DNA of 64,000 nucleotides from the NCBI RefSeq assembly GCF_943733665.1, contig NZ_OX030782.1, positions 4,264,501 to 4,328,500 of the forward strand. Reading direction: 5' to 3'. Shown here in pieces: positions 18,884-28,561 of this stretch. The notes beneath the pieces were generated by a model. That model made no database searches and had not been told where the DNA came from. It was given only the letters and a program-made list of their open reading frames with translations. Source of the stretch: Aquimarina sp. Aq107. Its GTDB lineage: Bacteria > Bacteroidota > Bacteroidia > Flavobacteriales > Flavobacteriaceae. Position 1 is the stretch's first letter. Each line of letters starts with the position of its first letter. The position numbers and the translations under genes are program-made.

Positions 18884-19930
18884 TTATTCACATCGACCGC
18901 CGTCAATAATACGCCAATTACTTTCATTGACTAAAATGGCTTTTGCAGCAGCAGCTTCATCAGAACAAAAAGTGGCTGGAAAAGAATCAAAAAAGACATT
19001 ATTTTGCCGTGTTTGATTAGCAAAACTAATAAGTAATTTGTCATAATTTTCTGTTGACAAAGCACTATTTTCAAACATAATAGCTGCGTTAGAAACGTTA
19101 GAAATATTCCAATTACTTATATCAGGGTTTGCAGATTCTGCATTAAAAAACGCACCTCTTAGACTGGTTACATTACCTATTTCCCAATCGCTAACATCAG
19201 GGTTGACAATAAGAGCATTCGCAAATATCCCTTCCATATTAGTAACGCTTGACAAATCAGGAATATCAGTAGCCAGAATTTTAAGATTTTCACAGGATGC
19301 AAATGCACTTTCCATAGAAAGCCATATCCCTGTTCCCCATTGATCCACAGAGATAATATTATTAGCTTCATCTCCTTCAACACCTCCTCCAAAATTTATT
19401 GCAGGAAAAGTCCCAGTTATACGTATAGTACGTTCCACATTGGTATCAAAAATACGGGTGACATTTCCTGTTATTCCAGATTCATCTACAATACCATCGT
19501 TGTTCCAATCCACATTGTAATTATAGGTGAATTCTGGATTTGTAGGAATGGTAATTTCATTGGCAAACCAGGTTGTTATAAATTCTATTCCTGTAGCTGT
19601 TCCTAAACTGATTGTAACTATTACCGTAAATTCTTGAGTACTTCCGTCTTCTGCAACTACGGTATAAGTCACCGGGTTTGTAAAATCTTGCGCAACTCCA
19701 TCAGCAGGAACTACACGTAACCCAGTATGCTCAATATCCGGAGTTAAAGCTGTAATATCTGTTCCTGAATCTAACTCAAAAGTAATCGTATTAGTATCGA
19801 TAGTACCTTGTTGCCCATTAATACTAAACAAAGTAATATCATTAAGATTGTTTAGTATCTGACCGTCATCATCTTTAGCGCAGGATATACATAGTAAGAA
19901 TAGACAAATGTAAAGAGATAATGTTTTCAT
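18884..19930 (-). CDS. BspA-like surface lipoprotein with N-terminal cadherin/Ig-like domain
   Basis: A 348-aa lipoprotein (lipobox CISC followed by AKDDD, an outer-surface export type context). Residues about 25-110 form a domain ending TYTVVAEDGSTQEFTV, a pattern found in DUF5018-like or bacterial Ig-like modules. From about 115 to the end are BspA-type (DUF285) repeats, with units such as NPDVSDWEIGNVTSLRGAFF and NPDISNWNISNVSNAAIMF. This suggests a binding or adhesion protein on the cell surface. It is followed on the same strand order by SusD/SusC upstream (SusC is transcribed first), but a terminator-like hairpin separates them, so co-transcription is doubtful. Confidence 0.8.
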   Translation of the reverse strand: MKTLSLYICLFLLCISCAKDDDGQILNNLNDITLFSINGQQGTIDTNTITFELDSGTDITALTPDIEHTGLRVVPADGVAQDFTNPVTYTVVAEDGSTQEFTVIVTISLGTATGIEFITTWFANEITIPTNPEFTYNYNVDWNNDGIVDESGITGNVTRIFDTNVERTIRITGTFPAINFGGGVEGDEANNIISVDQWGTGIWLSMESAFASCENLKILATDIPDLSSVTNMEGIFANALIVNPDVSDWEIGNVTSLRGAFFNAESANPDISNWNISNVSNAAIMFENSALSTENYDKLLISFANQTRQNNVFFDSFPATFCSDEAAAAKAILVNESNWRIIDGGRCE

Positions 19931-20226
19931 TTTATGTGTTTATAATTAATTGATGCCCCAAATAAACCTTGATAAGAATATTAAAGCAAAATAAAATGTA
20001 TGAAAAGGAAAAAATAAGGTTAAAAGGGAAATAAAAACCTCTTAAATAAGCCCTTCAATTGTCTTTTCAGTATCATCTCTTTTACGCCTCCCCCTATTTT
20101 ATTTGGCGCATTAATTAAATAACTAAAAATCTATTTACTATAACTGTTTAGATCTATCTTTAAAACTAACATAACAAAAAACGCCGCTAATTGCGGCGTT
20201 TCTAATTTCAAAATAATATAAAATGA
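19931..20226. other. Spacer between susD-like gene and the BspA-like lipoprotein gene
   Basis: About 300 bases holding the SusCD terminator (20179-20201) and presumably the promoter of the BspA-like gene. I see no -7 consensus box, small gene or RNA. Confidence 0.5.
20176..20201 (-). terminator. Rho-independent terminator of the SusCD unit
   Basis: Nine-base arms 20179-20187 (aaacgccgc) and 20193-20201 with a 5-base loop. On the minus strand it is followed by U residues, and it begins 26 bases after the SusD stop codon. Confidence 0.88.
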
Positions 20227-21600
20227 TTATTGATTTTCTGACAACGGTATTGGTAAAACATTAAATACTTGATCTCCTGCTCTATCAATAGGTAACGTAT
20301 TAGACAATCCATATCTTCTTAAATCAAACATTCTATGATTCTCTGCCCATAAAGAATAACGTCTTTGATTTAAAAGTTCCGTTGTTAGATCTCCTGATGT
20401 TTGAGCACCAGCATAATCTACTAAACCGGCTGCATTACGAATTACATTCAATGCATCCTCTGCATCTTGTAAATTATTAGCCAATATACTTGCTTCTGCA
20501 TATAACAATATCAATTCTTCATTTCTAAGAATGTCAATTGGTGTTACATTCGATGCATATAATCTCGTTTCATTTGTTCCATTGAGTCCATCCTGAGCAC
20601 TTGGCATTGGTCTAACCGCTGCTTTAGATGCTACTCGTGTATCACCTGCTTCAGCATCATTTATCCAACTATCGTGAACAATAATCTGATCCGCATTATT
20701 TGGTTCCTCAGCGGATGTGGAAGGTGAACGAAAAACACCATTAGGTAGATCTCCAGCTCCTAATCCAAAAACATATTTAGGCCCATTGGTTAAACTTCCC
20801 ATAAGATCAAAATAAGAGTTTGATAGTTCTGAAAGAGCACCAGTTCCATCTCCTGCATATACTGCAGCAAGGGCGGCTACCCCTCTATTAAATAAAATGA
20901 ATTCATCAATAGTGATTTGACTATTATCATCACGTACATCATCTCCCATCTCACCCGATGTATCTATTAAATTACCAAAACCTGAAATAGGGAATAAGAA
21001 TTGATCTAAAGAAGTAAATCCACTTAAATCATTTTCAGCTTCGTCTAACAAGTTTCTAATTTCTACAAGTGCGGCATCAAATTCTAAAAAAGGACCAGGA
21101 TTATCCGGATCTGCTACATCAATTCTTGCCGTACCATAGGATTTCAAAATCTGAATAAGCTCATATGCAATATAAGTTTTAGCAAAACCTCGATATCCAT
21201 TTTTATCCATTTCCTCTATAACCTGTGTGTTATCCAATGCTTCTAATAAGACATTTGCATTTTTGATACATCTATAACTTCCAACAAACTGAGCGGTACT
21301 ATAAAAAGAATTATCATCCAATTGAATTCCATTTTTCCCTAATAAATCACCCGTATTTCTAGGATCTGCATCAAATAAATATAGCTCTCTTGCTAACGTA
21401 CCACTAGTCGTTGTTTCTATACCAAGACCTTCTCTCGAACTAGCTTGAACTCCAATTATTAATTCATTAAGTTGTCGTAAAGAAGCATTAGATTCTACAC
21501 CTTCAAGACTTGGCCCATTAGGATCTATATCCTCATCAAAAGAACACGATGCTGCTACCAAAACCAGTAAAACAAGCATCATATGATATTTCGTTTTCAT
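20227..21600 (-). CDS. SusD/RagB-family outer-membrane nutrient-binding lipoprotein
   Basis: Surface lipoprotein that caps the SusC-type transporter encoded just upstream and binds its substrate. Lipobox AASC, then SFDEDIDPNGPS, a typical SusD N-terminus with acidic residues after Cys. A TPR-like helical core is visible around LNNIQ-like positions (for example NANVLLEAL and AKTYIAYELIQIL), and the C-terminal part has RNEELILLYAEASI, a near-invariant SusD segment, and RRYSLWAENHRMFDLRRYG. The frame is open to an ATG at 21618, but the ATG at 21600 gives a cleaner signal peptide (MKTKYHMMLVLLVLVAASC), so I prefer it (457 aa). No adjacent hydrolase indicates the substrate. Confidence 0.93.
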   Translation of the reverse strand: MKTKYHMMLVLLVLVAASCSFDEDIDPNGPSLEGVESNASLRQLNELIIGVQASSREGLGIETTTSGTLARELYLFDADPRNTGDLLGKNGIQLDDNSFYSTAQFVGSYRCIKNANVLLEALDNTQVIEEMDKNGYRGFAKTYIAYELIQILKSYGTARIDVADPDNPGPFLEFDAALVEIRNLLDEAENDLSGFTSLDQFLFPISGFGNLIDTSGEMGDDVRDDNSQITIDEFILFNRGVAALAAVYAGDGTGALSELSNSYFDLMGSLTNGPKYVFGLGAGDLPNGVFRSPSTSAEEPNNADQIIVHDSWINDAEAGDTRVASKAAVRPMPSAQDGLNGTNETRLYASNVTPIDILRNEELILLYAEASILANNLQDAEDALNVIRNAAGLVDYAGAQTSGDLTTELLNQRRYSLWAENHRMFDLRRYGLSNTLPIDRAGDQVFNVLPIPLSENQ

Positions 21601-21629
21601 TATTAATCTATTTTTCATTATCGCTTATT

Positions 21630-24600
21630 TTAAAAATTAACATTTAAATGGAAGTAAAATTGTTGCGAACTAGGGAAAGGAGTTACCTCTATACCACTAG
21701 ATAAACCTGCTCCTCCATTTACAGAAACTTCAGGATCATAACTACTATAATTAGTAATTGTAAATAAGTTTCTACCTGACACTCCTAGTTTTATACCTTC
21801 CACTACTTCTCCAAAAAGTCCTTCTATAATATTTGAAGGGAATCTATAATAAATCGATGCTTCTCTTAGTCTTACATATCCCGCATCTTCTATAAAACGT
21901 TCAGCATTGGCAGCTGTTCCCAATCTAGCTTGTCCTTCTGGAGTTTCTAAATCCGGCGAGGTCTGTCCCAAATCGGTAAGAAATCTAGATAAATTTAGGT
22001 TTTCTCCACCTTCTTTCCATTGTAATAAAAATGAAACATCTATTTGTTTGAATAATGTAAACTGGTTATTAAATGCCATCTGGAAGTCTGGCTCCACATT
22101 TCCCACTTGTTTTAAACTTGCTTCTAATGGACCATCTCCATCTGGATCTATATTACCAACAATCTGTGTTACAGGCTGTCCTTCTTCAATAAAAAAGGTA
22201 CCTAAACCAGTTCCAAAACCAGCACCAGGTTGTGCAAATGCAGGAACGTCTAAACGGGTAACTTCGGATCGATTAAAGTAAAACTGAATTCCAGTATTCC
22301 AAAAGAAATTATCACTTCTATAAACATCTCCTCTTACCGCTAATTCTAAACCTTGATTTACCAAATCTGCTAAATTTGTTGTTTCAGTAGTAAAACCAGA
22401 TGAAGCTGGTACATTTCTAGATAATATCAAATCGCTAACTTTTCTATTATAATAAGAAGCTTCAAAAGAAATTCTACTATCCAATAGTCCTAGATCTAAA
22501 CCTACCTCAAATTCGGCTGAAGTTTCAGGTTCTATATCTCTATCACCTCGAAATTCAACACTCAAGCCTCCATTACCTCCAATATTACTTGGCTCTAATC
22601 TTGTATATATTGAACCAAAAGCTGCAGAAGATCCTGTTTCTCCATAAGCACTTCTTATTTTTAATTGATTAATTGCTTCAATATTCCAAAAATCGAAGTT
22701 TGCTACATTTACAGCAAGAGAAGCTTTAGGAAAACCATAGAACTTGTTTTGATCTCCGTTTAATGTAGACTTATCAAAACGGTATCCTAACGTAGCTATA
22801 ATTTGATCCTTATAATTACCTTCGACTTGAGCAAAATAACCAAAATCTTTCTGATTTGATCTTTCTTGTTCAATAACCTGATTTACAGATTGATCAACAC
22901 TAGTCTGTCCTCCAAATAAATTAGACCCTCTACTATTTACTAAATTTGCTTGTTGTTCTAAATAACTAACTCCTCCTTGTGTGGTAAGATTAAAATCCCC
23001 TTCTAATGCGGTATGATCCCACACGGCCAGTGCTAATAGGTTAAACTGAGTAAAATTATTCCTTCCTTCTGCAACAAAACCTTCTTGATTCCCCACCTGA
23101 GCCTGATGTGTTTCAGGAACATATACGTAAGTCTCATTTGCTAAATAATCAACTCCTCCATTCACTACAAATTTTACTCTATCATTTTCTTTAGTTAGTA
23201 ATTTAGTGGTGAATTTGACCCCTTGAATAAATCTATTATTAGAATCTTCATTTTTCGCTTGATCTCTAACAAAAATTGGATTTCCAGGATAATTTGGATT
23301 GTTAGGGTAATTACCATCTGCATCTGGAAATAAATTATTCCAAGGTCTAGTAAATGCTAAAGTATAACCAAAACTTAATCCCCCTTCATTTTCATTTCCT
23401 GTAAAACTTCTACTAGAATTACTTCTTACATAGTTAGAGGATAAAGAAACATCGAAAATGTCCGAGATTTTATGATCTATATTACTTCGAATGGAAAATC
23501 TATCAAAACCTGTCCTTTGGATAATCCCTTCTTCATCACGGTAAGAACCACCTATATAAAACCGAGTCTTATCATTACCTCCGCTAGCACTTAATTTTGT
23601 TTCTGAGATAAAACCTACATTTCCATAGATTTCATCTTCATAATCAATTAATCCACCGTTCTGAATAGCATTGTTAAAAGCAGCAACTTCTGCTTCTGCC
23701 GCAGCTCTTGATCTTGCTTCAGCCTCTGGATCATCTGGATTAGGTGTGAAAAATGCATCAAATACACTTGTAGCCGTCCAAGGGCGCAATCCTAGTCTAT
23801 TTTGTATAACATTGATCCCTGTATCCTGACTAAATCTAATTTTAGTTTTTCCACCTTTTCCTTTTTTAGTAGTAATAATTACTACCCCAGCATTTGCTCT
23901 CGTTCCATAAATTGCCGCAGCAGAAGCCCCTTTTAATATTTCAATATTTTCTATATCATTGGGATCTATATCCGCCAGTCGGTTTCCAGCATTCTCTTCA
24001 TTCTCTCTATTAGCTCCCGATGCAAAACGAAGCCCCGAAGGTACCTCTACATTATTAATATATACTCCATCTACTATAAATAGTGGTTGATTATTTCCAT
24101 TAATCGATGATATACCTCTTAATCTTAATGCAGTGCCTCCTCCTGGCGCTCCAGACGAAGCGGTAATATTAACACCTGTTACCTTACCATATAATGCACC
24201 GTCTACAGTTGTTTGTCCAGTATTACCAACTAACTCTTCAGAAGATACAGTAGAAACAGCATTAGCAAGATTAGCTCTTTTTATAGATGAACCTAATCCA
24301 GTAACCACCACTTCTTCTAGTGACTCAGTAGATTCGCTAATTTGAATTGTGATATTATCTGCTTTAGAAACATCTACCATTTTAGTCGAAAAACCAAGAG
24401 CAAATACTCTTAATCGTGCCGGTAATGAACCTACGGTAATTGAAAAATTACCATCAATATCACTGGCAGTACCATTATTCGTACCATTCTCTACGATATT
24501 TACGAATGGTGCTCCTTCACCGGTACTTTCAATAACTACTTTTCCGGTAATAGTTTCCTGAGCAAAAAGCATGACAGGAAAGAAAAACAAGAATAGCAAA

Positions 24601-24632
24601 AGCCCCTTGCTAGTTTGTGTTTGTTTTTTCAT
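21630..24632 (-). CDS. SusC/RagA-family TonB-dependent outer-membrane transporter
   Basis: 1000-aa importer energised by TonB. Signal peptide (about 1-25), carboxypeptidase-regulatory-like domain (about 27-105), a TonB-box-like EEVVVTG, plug domain (about 115-225 with LRLRGISSINGNNQPLFIVDG and AAIYGTRANAGVVIITTKKG) and a 22-strand barrel ending in an aromatic residue (NVNF). The GISSINGNNQPLFIVDGV region and GVSGRNLFTITNYSSYDPE are SusC hallmarks. It is first in a two-gene unit with the SusD partner. A perfect palindrome sits 59 bases upstream. The substrate is unknown: no glycosidase, sulfatase or peptidase gene is adjacent. Confidence 0.95.
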   Translation of the reverse strand: MKKQTQTSKGLLLFLFFFPVMLFAQETITGKVVIESTGEGAPFVNIVENGTNNGTASDIDGNFSITVGSLPARLRVFALGFSTKMVDVSKADNITIQISESTESLEEVVVTGLGSSIKRANLANAVSTVSSEELVGNTGQTTVDGALYGKVTGVNITASSGAPGGGTALRLRGISSINGNNQPLFIVDGVYINNVEVPSGLRFASGANRENEENAGNRLADIDPNDIENIEILKGASAAAIYGTRANAGVVIITTKKGKGGKTKIRFSQDTGINVIQNRLGLRPWTATSVFDAFFTPNPDDPEAEARSRAAAEAEVAAFNNAIQNGGLIDYEDEIYGNVGFISETKLSASGGNDKTRFYIGGSYRDEEGIIQRTGFDRFSIRSNIDHKISDIFDVSLSSNYVRSNSSRSFTGNENEGGLSFGYTLAFTRPWNNLFPDADGNYPNNPNYPGNPIFVRDQAKNEDSNNRFIQGVKFTTKLLTKENDRVKFVVNGGVDYLANETYVYVPETHQAQVGNQEGFVAEGRNNFTQFNLLALAVWDHTALEGDFNLTTQGGVSYLEQQANLVNSRGSNLFGGQTSVDQSVNQVIEQERSNQKDFGYFAQVEGNYKDQIIATLGYRFDKSTLNGDQNKFYGFPKASLAVNVANFDFWNIEAINQLKIRSAYGETGSSAAFGSIYTRLEPSNIGGNGGLSVEFRGDRDIEPETSAEFEVGLDLGLLDSRISFEASYYNRKVSDLILSRNVPASSGFTTETTNLADLVNQGLELAVRGDVYRSDNFFWNTGIQFYFNRSEVTRLDVPAFAQPGAGFGTGLGTFFIEEGQPVTQIVGNIDPDGDGPLEASLKQVGNVEPDFQMAFNNQFTLFKQIDVSFLLQWKEGGENLNLSRFLTDLGQTSPDLETPEGQARLGTAANAERFIEDAGYVRLREASIYYRFPSNIIEGLFGEVVEGIKLGVSGRNLFTITNYSSYDPEVSVNGGAGLSSGIEVTPFPSSQQFYFHLNVNF

Positions 24633-24690
24633 AATGATTTGTTTATAAGTTTGGTTAAATCTATTAAAACATTCTTATAAAAAAAAGTTA

Positions 24691-24710
24691 AAACTAACAT
24701 ATGTTAGTTT
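24691..24710. promoter_or_regulatory. Perfect 20-bp palindrome upstream of the SusC gene
   Basis: aaactaacat is followed directly by its reverse complement. It is centred about 68 bases before the SusC ATG and about 178 bases before aspS. The size and symmetry suit a dimeric regulator site; its AT content and lack of spacer make a terminator unlikely. Confidence 0.5.
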
Positions 24711-24852
24711 AGAAAACAATGATTATCAATAAGTTATAAGTAAAAACCGTAAATATTATACAGTAAATACGTAGTCCTTTTTTAAGATAAACTATTAATA
24801 ATTATACTATTCATTTTCAGAGAAACTCAATTACAATTAATATTAAACTTCT

Positions 24853-24860
24853 TATTTTTG
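24853..24860 (+). promoter_or_regulatory. -7 box of the aspS promoter
   Basis: TATTTTTG followed by CAG matches the TAnnTTTG consensus, 18 bases before the aspS ATG. No exact TTTG -33 element is visible. Confidence 0.55.
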
Positions 24861-24878
24861 CAGCCTTAACAAACAACT

Positions 24879-26627
24879 ATGTATAGAAGTCATTCTTGTG
24901 GTGAATTACGCACCTCCGATATCAATAAAGAAGTAACCTTATCTGGATGGGTCCAAAAAGTAAGAGACAAAGGATTCATGATATGGGTAGACCTAAGAGA
25001 TCGTTATGGAATAACGCAACTAATCTTTGATGAAGAACGCACTCCTTCGGATGTTATGGAGCATGCAAAAACTCTTGGGAGAGAATTTGTAATACAAGTC
25101 AAAGGAACTGTAATAGAAAGGGAATCTAAAAATCCAAATATCCCTACTGGTGATATCGAGATTTTAGTGCAAGAATTGCAAATTTTAAATGAAGCATTAG
25201 TTCCACCTTTTACTATTGAAGATGAAACTGATGGAGGTGAAGATATCAGAATGAAGTATCGATATCTTGATATAAGAAGAAACCCTGTAAAAAATAGCCT
25301 GATGTTTCGTCATCAAGTTGCTATGAAAGTTCGTAACTATTTATCAGAAGATGGTTTTATAGAGGTAGAAACGCCTTATTTGATAAAATCAACCCCAGAA
25401 GGAGCTAGAGATTTTGTTGTTCCATCTCGTATGAATGAAGGTCAGTTTTATGCTTTACCTCAATCTCCACAGACTTTTAAGCAACTATTGATGGTTGGAG
25501 GAATGGATAAATATTTTCAGATTGTAAAATGTTTTAGAGATGAAGATTTAAGAGCGGATAGACAACCAGAGTTTACTCAGATTGACTGCGAAATGGCATT
25601 TGTTGAACAAGAGGATATTCTAACTATTTTTGAAGGACTTACTCGTCATTTAATTAAAGACATTAAAGGTCAGGACATTACTGATTTTCCAAGAATGACT
25701 TATGACGAAGCCATGAGAACGTATGGTAATGATAAGCCAGATATCCGTTTTGGAATGAAATTCGGAGAACTAAACGAGGTAGCTCAACATAAAGAATTCA
25801 AAGTTTTTAATGATGCCGAATTAGTAGTTGCAATTGCTGTTCCCGGAGGAGCTTCTTATACTAGAAAAGAAATTGACAAACTAATAGATTGGGTAAAACG
25901 TCCACAAGTAGGAGCACTAGGAATGGTGTATGTAAAATGTAATGAAGATGGAAGTTACAAATCATCCGTGGATAAATTTTATGACCAATCTGATTTATCC
26001 AAGTGGGCAGAAACTACTGGTGCAAAACCTGGAGATCTTATTTGTGTACTATCAGGGCAAGCAACTAAAGTAAGAGGACAGTTAAGTGCATTAAGAATGG
26101 AACTGGCAGAAAGATTAGGATTAAGAAATCCTGAGGAATTTGCTCCATTATGGGTAGTTGATTTCCCTCTTTTAGAATGGGATGAAGATACAGAACGATA
26201 TCATGCAATGCATCACCCCTTTACATCTCCAAAACCAGAAGACATACCTCTTTTAGATACTAAACCAGGTGATGTTAGAGCAAATGCTTATGATCTGGTA
26301 TTAAATGGTAACGAAATTGGTGGTGGATCTATTCGTATTCATGATAAAGAAACGCAAGCATTAATGTTTGACCATCTAGGTTTTACTCCCGAAGAAGCAA
26401 AAGAACAATTTGGTTTCTTAATGGATGCCTTTCAATATGGAGCTCCTCCGCACGGAGGAATAGCTTTTGGATTTGATAGATTGGTAGCGATACTTGGAGG
26501 TCAGGAAACCATTAGAGATTTTATTGCTTTCCCCAAAAACAATAGTGGTCGAGACGTAATGATAGACGCTCCTGCTAATATTGATCAAGAACAACTCAAG
26601 GAATTAAACATAAAACTAGATTTATAA
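24879..26627 (+). CDS. aspS: Aspartate--tRNA ligase
   Basis: Class II aminoacyl-tRNA synthetase that charges tRNA-Asp in the cytoplasm. The N-terminal OB-fold anticodon-binding domain (about 1-105, with [13 protein letters not shown]) is followed by the catalytic core. Motif 2 ([24 protein letters not shown]) is near residue 212. A bacterial-type insertion (GAD) domain lies at about 290-410, and motif 3 ([10 protein letters not shown]) near residue 528. 582 aa is the bacterial length. The insertion domain is the bacterial, Asp-specific form; whether it also charges tRNA-Asn cannot be settled here. Single gene with its own promoter and terminator. Confidence 0.97.
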   Translation: MYRSHSCGELRTSDINKEVTLSGWVQKVRDKGFMIWVDLRDRYGITQLIFDEERTPSDVMEHAKTLGREFVIQVKGTVIERESKNPNIPTGDIEILVQELQILNEALVPPFTIEDETDGGEDIRMKYRYLDIRRNPVKNSLMFRHQVAMKVRNYLSEDGFIEVETPYLIKSTPEGARDFVVPSRMNEGQFYALPQSPQTFKQLLMVGGMDKYFQIVKCFRDEDLRADRQPEFTQIDCEMAFVEQEDILTIFEGLTRHLIKDIKGQDITDFPRMTYDEAMRTYGNDKPDIRFGMKFGELNEVAQHKEFKVFNDAELVVAIAVPGGASYTRKEIDKLIDWVKRPQVGALGMVYVKCNEDGSYKSSVDKFYDQSDLSKWAETTGAKPGDLICVLSGQATKVRGQLSALRMELAERLGLRNPEEFAPLWVVDFPLLEWDEDTERYHAMHHPFTSPKPEDIPLLDTKPGDVRANAYDLVLNGNEIGGGSIRIHDKETQALMFDHLGFTPEEAKEQFGFLMDAFQYGAPPHGGIAFGFDRLVAILGGQETIRDFIAFPKNNSGRDVMIDAPANIDQEQLKELNIKLDL

Positions 26628-26635
26628 AATAAAAC

Positions 26636-26659
26636 ATCCCGCCGAAAGCGGGATTTTTT
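26636..26659 (+). terminator. Rho-independent terminator of aspS
   Basis: GC-rich 7-base stem (atcccgc 26636-26642; gcgggat 26648-26654), 5-base loop, then a run of six T. It begins 8 bases after the aspS stop codon. Confidence 0.92.
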
Positions 26660-26692
26660 ATTACCTTTAATCTAAACCTTGAATATCCATAG

Positions 26693-28477
26693 ATGCCAGC
26701 TAAAAAAAAGACGCTACTACATAGGTTTTTGATTTGGCGATATCGTCATATCTCCAATAAAAACTTTGTTCTTATTTTAAGTGTCTTTGTTGGTTTTTGT
26801 GCCGGTCTCATTTCTCTTTTACTTAAGAACATTACACACCTAATACAGGTAGTTTTGGAAAGTGATATTATCTCATGGCAAACATCTTTTTATTTTATTA
26901 TTCCAATGATTGGGCTCCTGATCGTTTACATTATTACAAAATTCATAGTCAAAAAGAGTGTAAAATCTGCTATTCCAATGATTTTATATTCTCTTTCTAA
27001 AAAAGATGGAAAAATAAAGCCATTAAGTGGTTATTTACCACTCCTTCTATCTCCAATTACTGTAGGTTTTGGTGGTTCTGTAGGATTACTTGGCCCCGCT
27101 GTTGGGTCTGGTTCTACATTAAGTTCTAATCTTAGCTCACTATTTAAGTTAGACACCAAAACGCGTTTTTTATTAATTGGCTGTGCTGCTGCAGGAGCGA
27201 TTTCCGCTGTTTTTAAATCTCCTCTTGCTGGGTTAGTGTTTGCCGTAGAAGTATTTAGTCTTGACCTTACCTTAACTTCATTATTACCATTATTATTTGC
27301 TTCCGTTTCATCGATTATTACTTCTTATTTCTTTTTAGGAGATGAAGTATTGTTCAGTTTTGATGTTCTAGAAAAATTTGATATTTACGATACTCCTTTT
27401 TACATTATTCTCGGAATTGGAACAGCAGTTGCTTCTATTTATTTTACTAAAATGTACTTCGGAATTCTTCATTTTTTTGATCGTTTTCCCAAAAAAATTC
27501 ATCGTTTACTTATTGGTGGTTTTGCTATTGGTATTATGCTATATTTTATTCCACCACTTTACGGAGAAGGATTAAGTTTTATTAATGATCTTTTAAATGG
27601 AAATCACCTTGCAGCTATAGGAAATACTCCTTTTGATACCATGACAGACAACATCTGGATGATCATTGCTTTGCTTACAGGTATAACAATTTTTAAAGCA
27701 ATTGCGATGACGGCAACATTTGGTGCTGGTGGTTCTGGAGGGATTATAATCCCCACTATGGTAATGGGCAGTGCATTAGGCAATGTAGTCTCCAAAATAA
27801 TCAATAATCTCGGTATTGGCATTCAAGTATCTGAAGCCAATTTTACTTTATTAGGAATGGCTGGCCTTATAGCCGGTGTATTACACGCTCCTCTTACTTC
27901 TATTTTTCTTATAGCTGAAATTACTTCTAGTTATGAATTATTTGTACCATTAATGATTACAACAGCTATATCATTCATTATTTCAAAAAATAGTATCGAG
28001 CATAATATTTATACAAGAGAGCTTGCAGAACAAGGATTATTACTTACACACGACAAAGATCAAACCGTTCTTACGCTAATGAAATTAGATGATTGTATCG
28101 AAACTAACTTCATTCCTGTTAATCCTGAACATACTTTAAAACATCTACTCAGCGAAGCTGTTGCTAAATCCAATAGAAATTTATTTCCTGTTGTTGATGA
28201 ATCTAATACTTTATTAGGGATTGTAAAATTAGATAACATCAGGGATATTATGTTTGATATTTCTCTGTACCATAAAACTACCGTTGCTATGTTGATGACC
28301 CAACTAGAAACTATGATTGTTTATGAAGAGGACGATGCAAAAACTGCAATGCGGAAATTTCAAGACACTGGGGCTTGGAATCTTCCTGTAGTCAAAAACG
28401 GAAGGTATTATGGTTTTATTTCCAAATCAAAATTATTAACCGCTTATCGAAGAAAACTTATTAATTTCACTAGATAA
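26693..28477 (+). CDS. ClC-family chloride channel with C-terminal CBS domains
   Basis: 594-aa membrane protein with about ten or more hydrophobic helices (23-430), then two CBS domains (about 455-585, likely adenine nucleotide binding). ClC signatures: KSAIP (aligned with GSGIP), GLLGP at 131-135 (aligned with G-K/R-E-G-P) and GGIIIP near 355 (GxFxP). The gating Glu expected in the second motif is Leu133, and the internal proton-pathway Glu aligns with Val187 in FAVEVF. Both substitutions argue against Cl-/H+ exchange and for a channel-like or otherwise altered mechanism; this is inferred from an alignment by eye. Single gene, convergent with the amylase gene and sharing its terminator. Confidence 0.9.
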   Translation: MPAKKKTLLHRFLIWRYRHISNKNFVLILSVFVGFCAGLISLLLKNITHLIQVVLESDIISWQTSFYFIIPMIGLLIVYIITKFIVKKSVKSAIPMILYSLSKKDGKIKPLSGYLPLLLSPITVGFGGSVGLLGPAVGSGSTLSSNLSSLFKLDTKTRFLLIGCAAAGAISAVFKSPLAGLVFAVEVFSLDLTLTSLLPLLFASVSSIITSYFFLGDEVLFSFDVLEKFDIYDTPFYIILGIGTAVASIYFTKMYFGILHFFDRFPKKIHRLLIGGFAIGIMLYFIPPLYGEGLSFINDLLNGNHLAAIGNTPFDTMTDNIWMIIALLTGITIFKAIAMTATFGAGGSGGIIIPTMVMGSALGNVVSKIINNLGIGIQVSEANFTLLGMAGLIAGVLHAPLTSIFLIAEITSSYELFVPLMITTAISFIISKNSIEHNIYTRELAEQGLLLTHDKDQTVLTLMKLDDCIETNFIPVNPEHTLKHLLSEAVAKSNRNLFPVVDESNTLLGIVKLDNIRDIMFDISLYHKTTVAMLMTQLETMIVYEEDDAKTAMRKFQDTGAWNLPVVKNGRYYGFISKSKLLTAYRRKLINFTR

Positions 28478-28507
28478 ATACCTTTTCAAAGAATTTAGAT
28501 AATAAAA

Positions 28508-28542
28508 TAAATCCCACTAAGAATTTATCTTAGTGGGATTTA
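28508..28542. terminator. Bidirectional terminator between ClC and amylase genes
   Basis: Perfect 15-base arms 28508-28522 and 28528-28542 around a 5-base loop, A/T at both bases, between two convergent stop codons. Confidence 0.88.
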
Positions 28543-28561
28543 AACATCAAAAAAAGAGATG

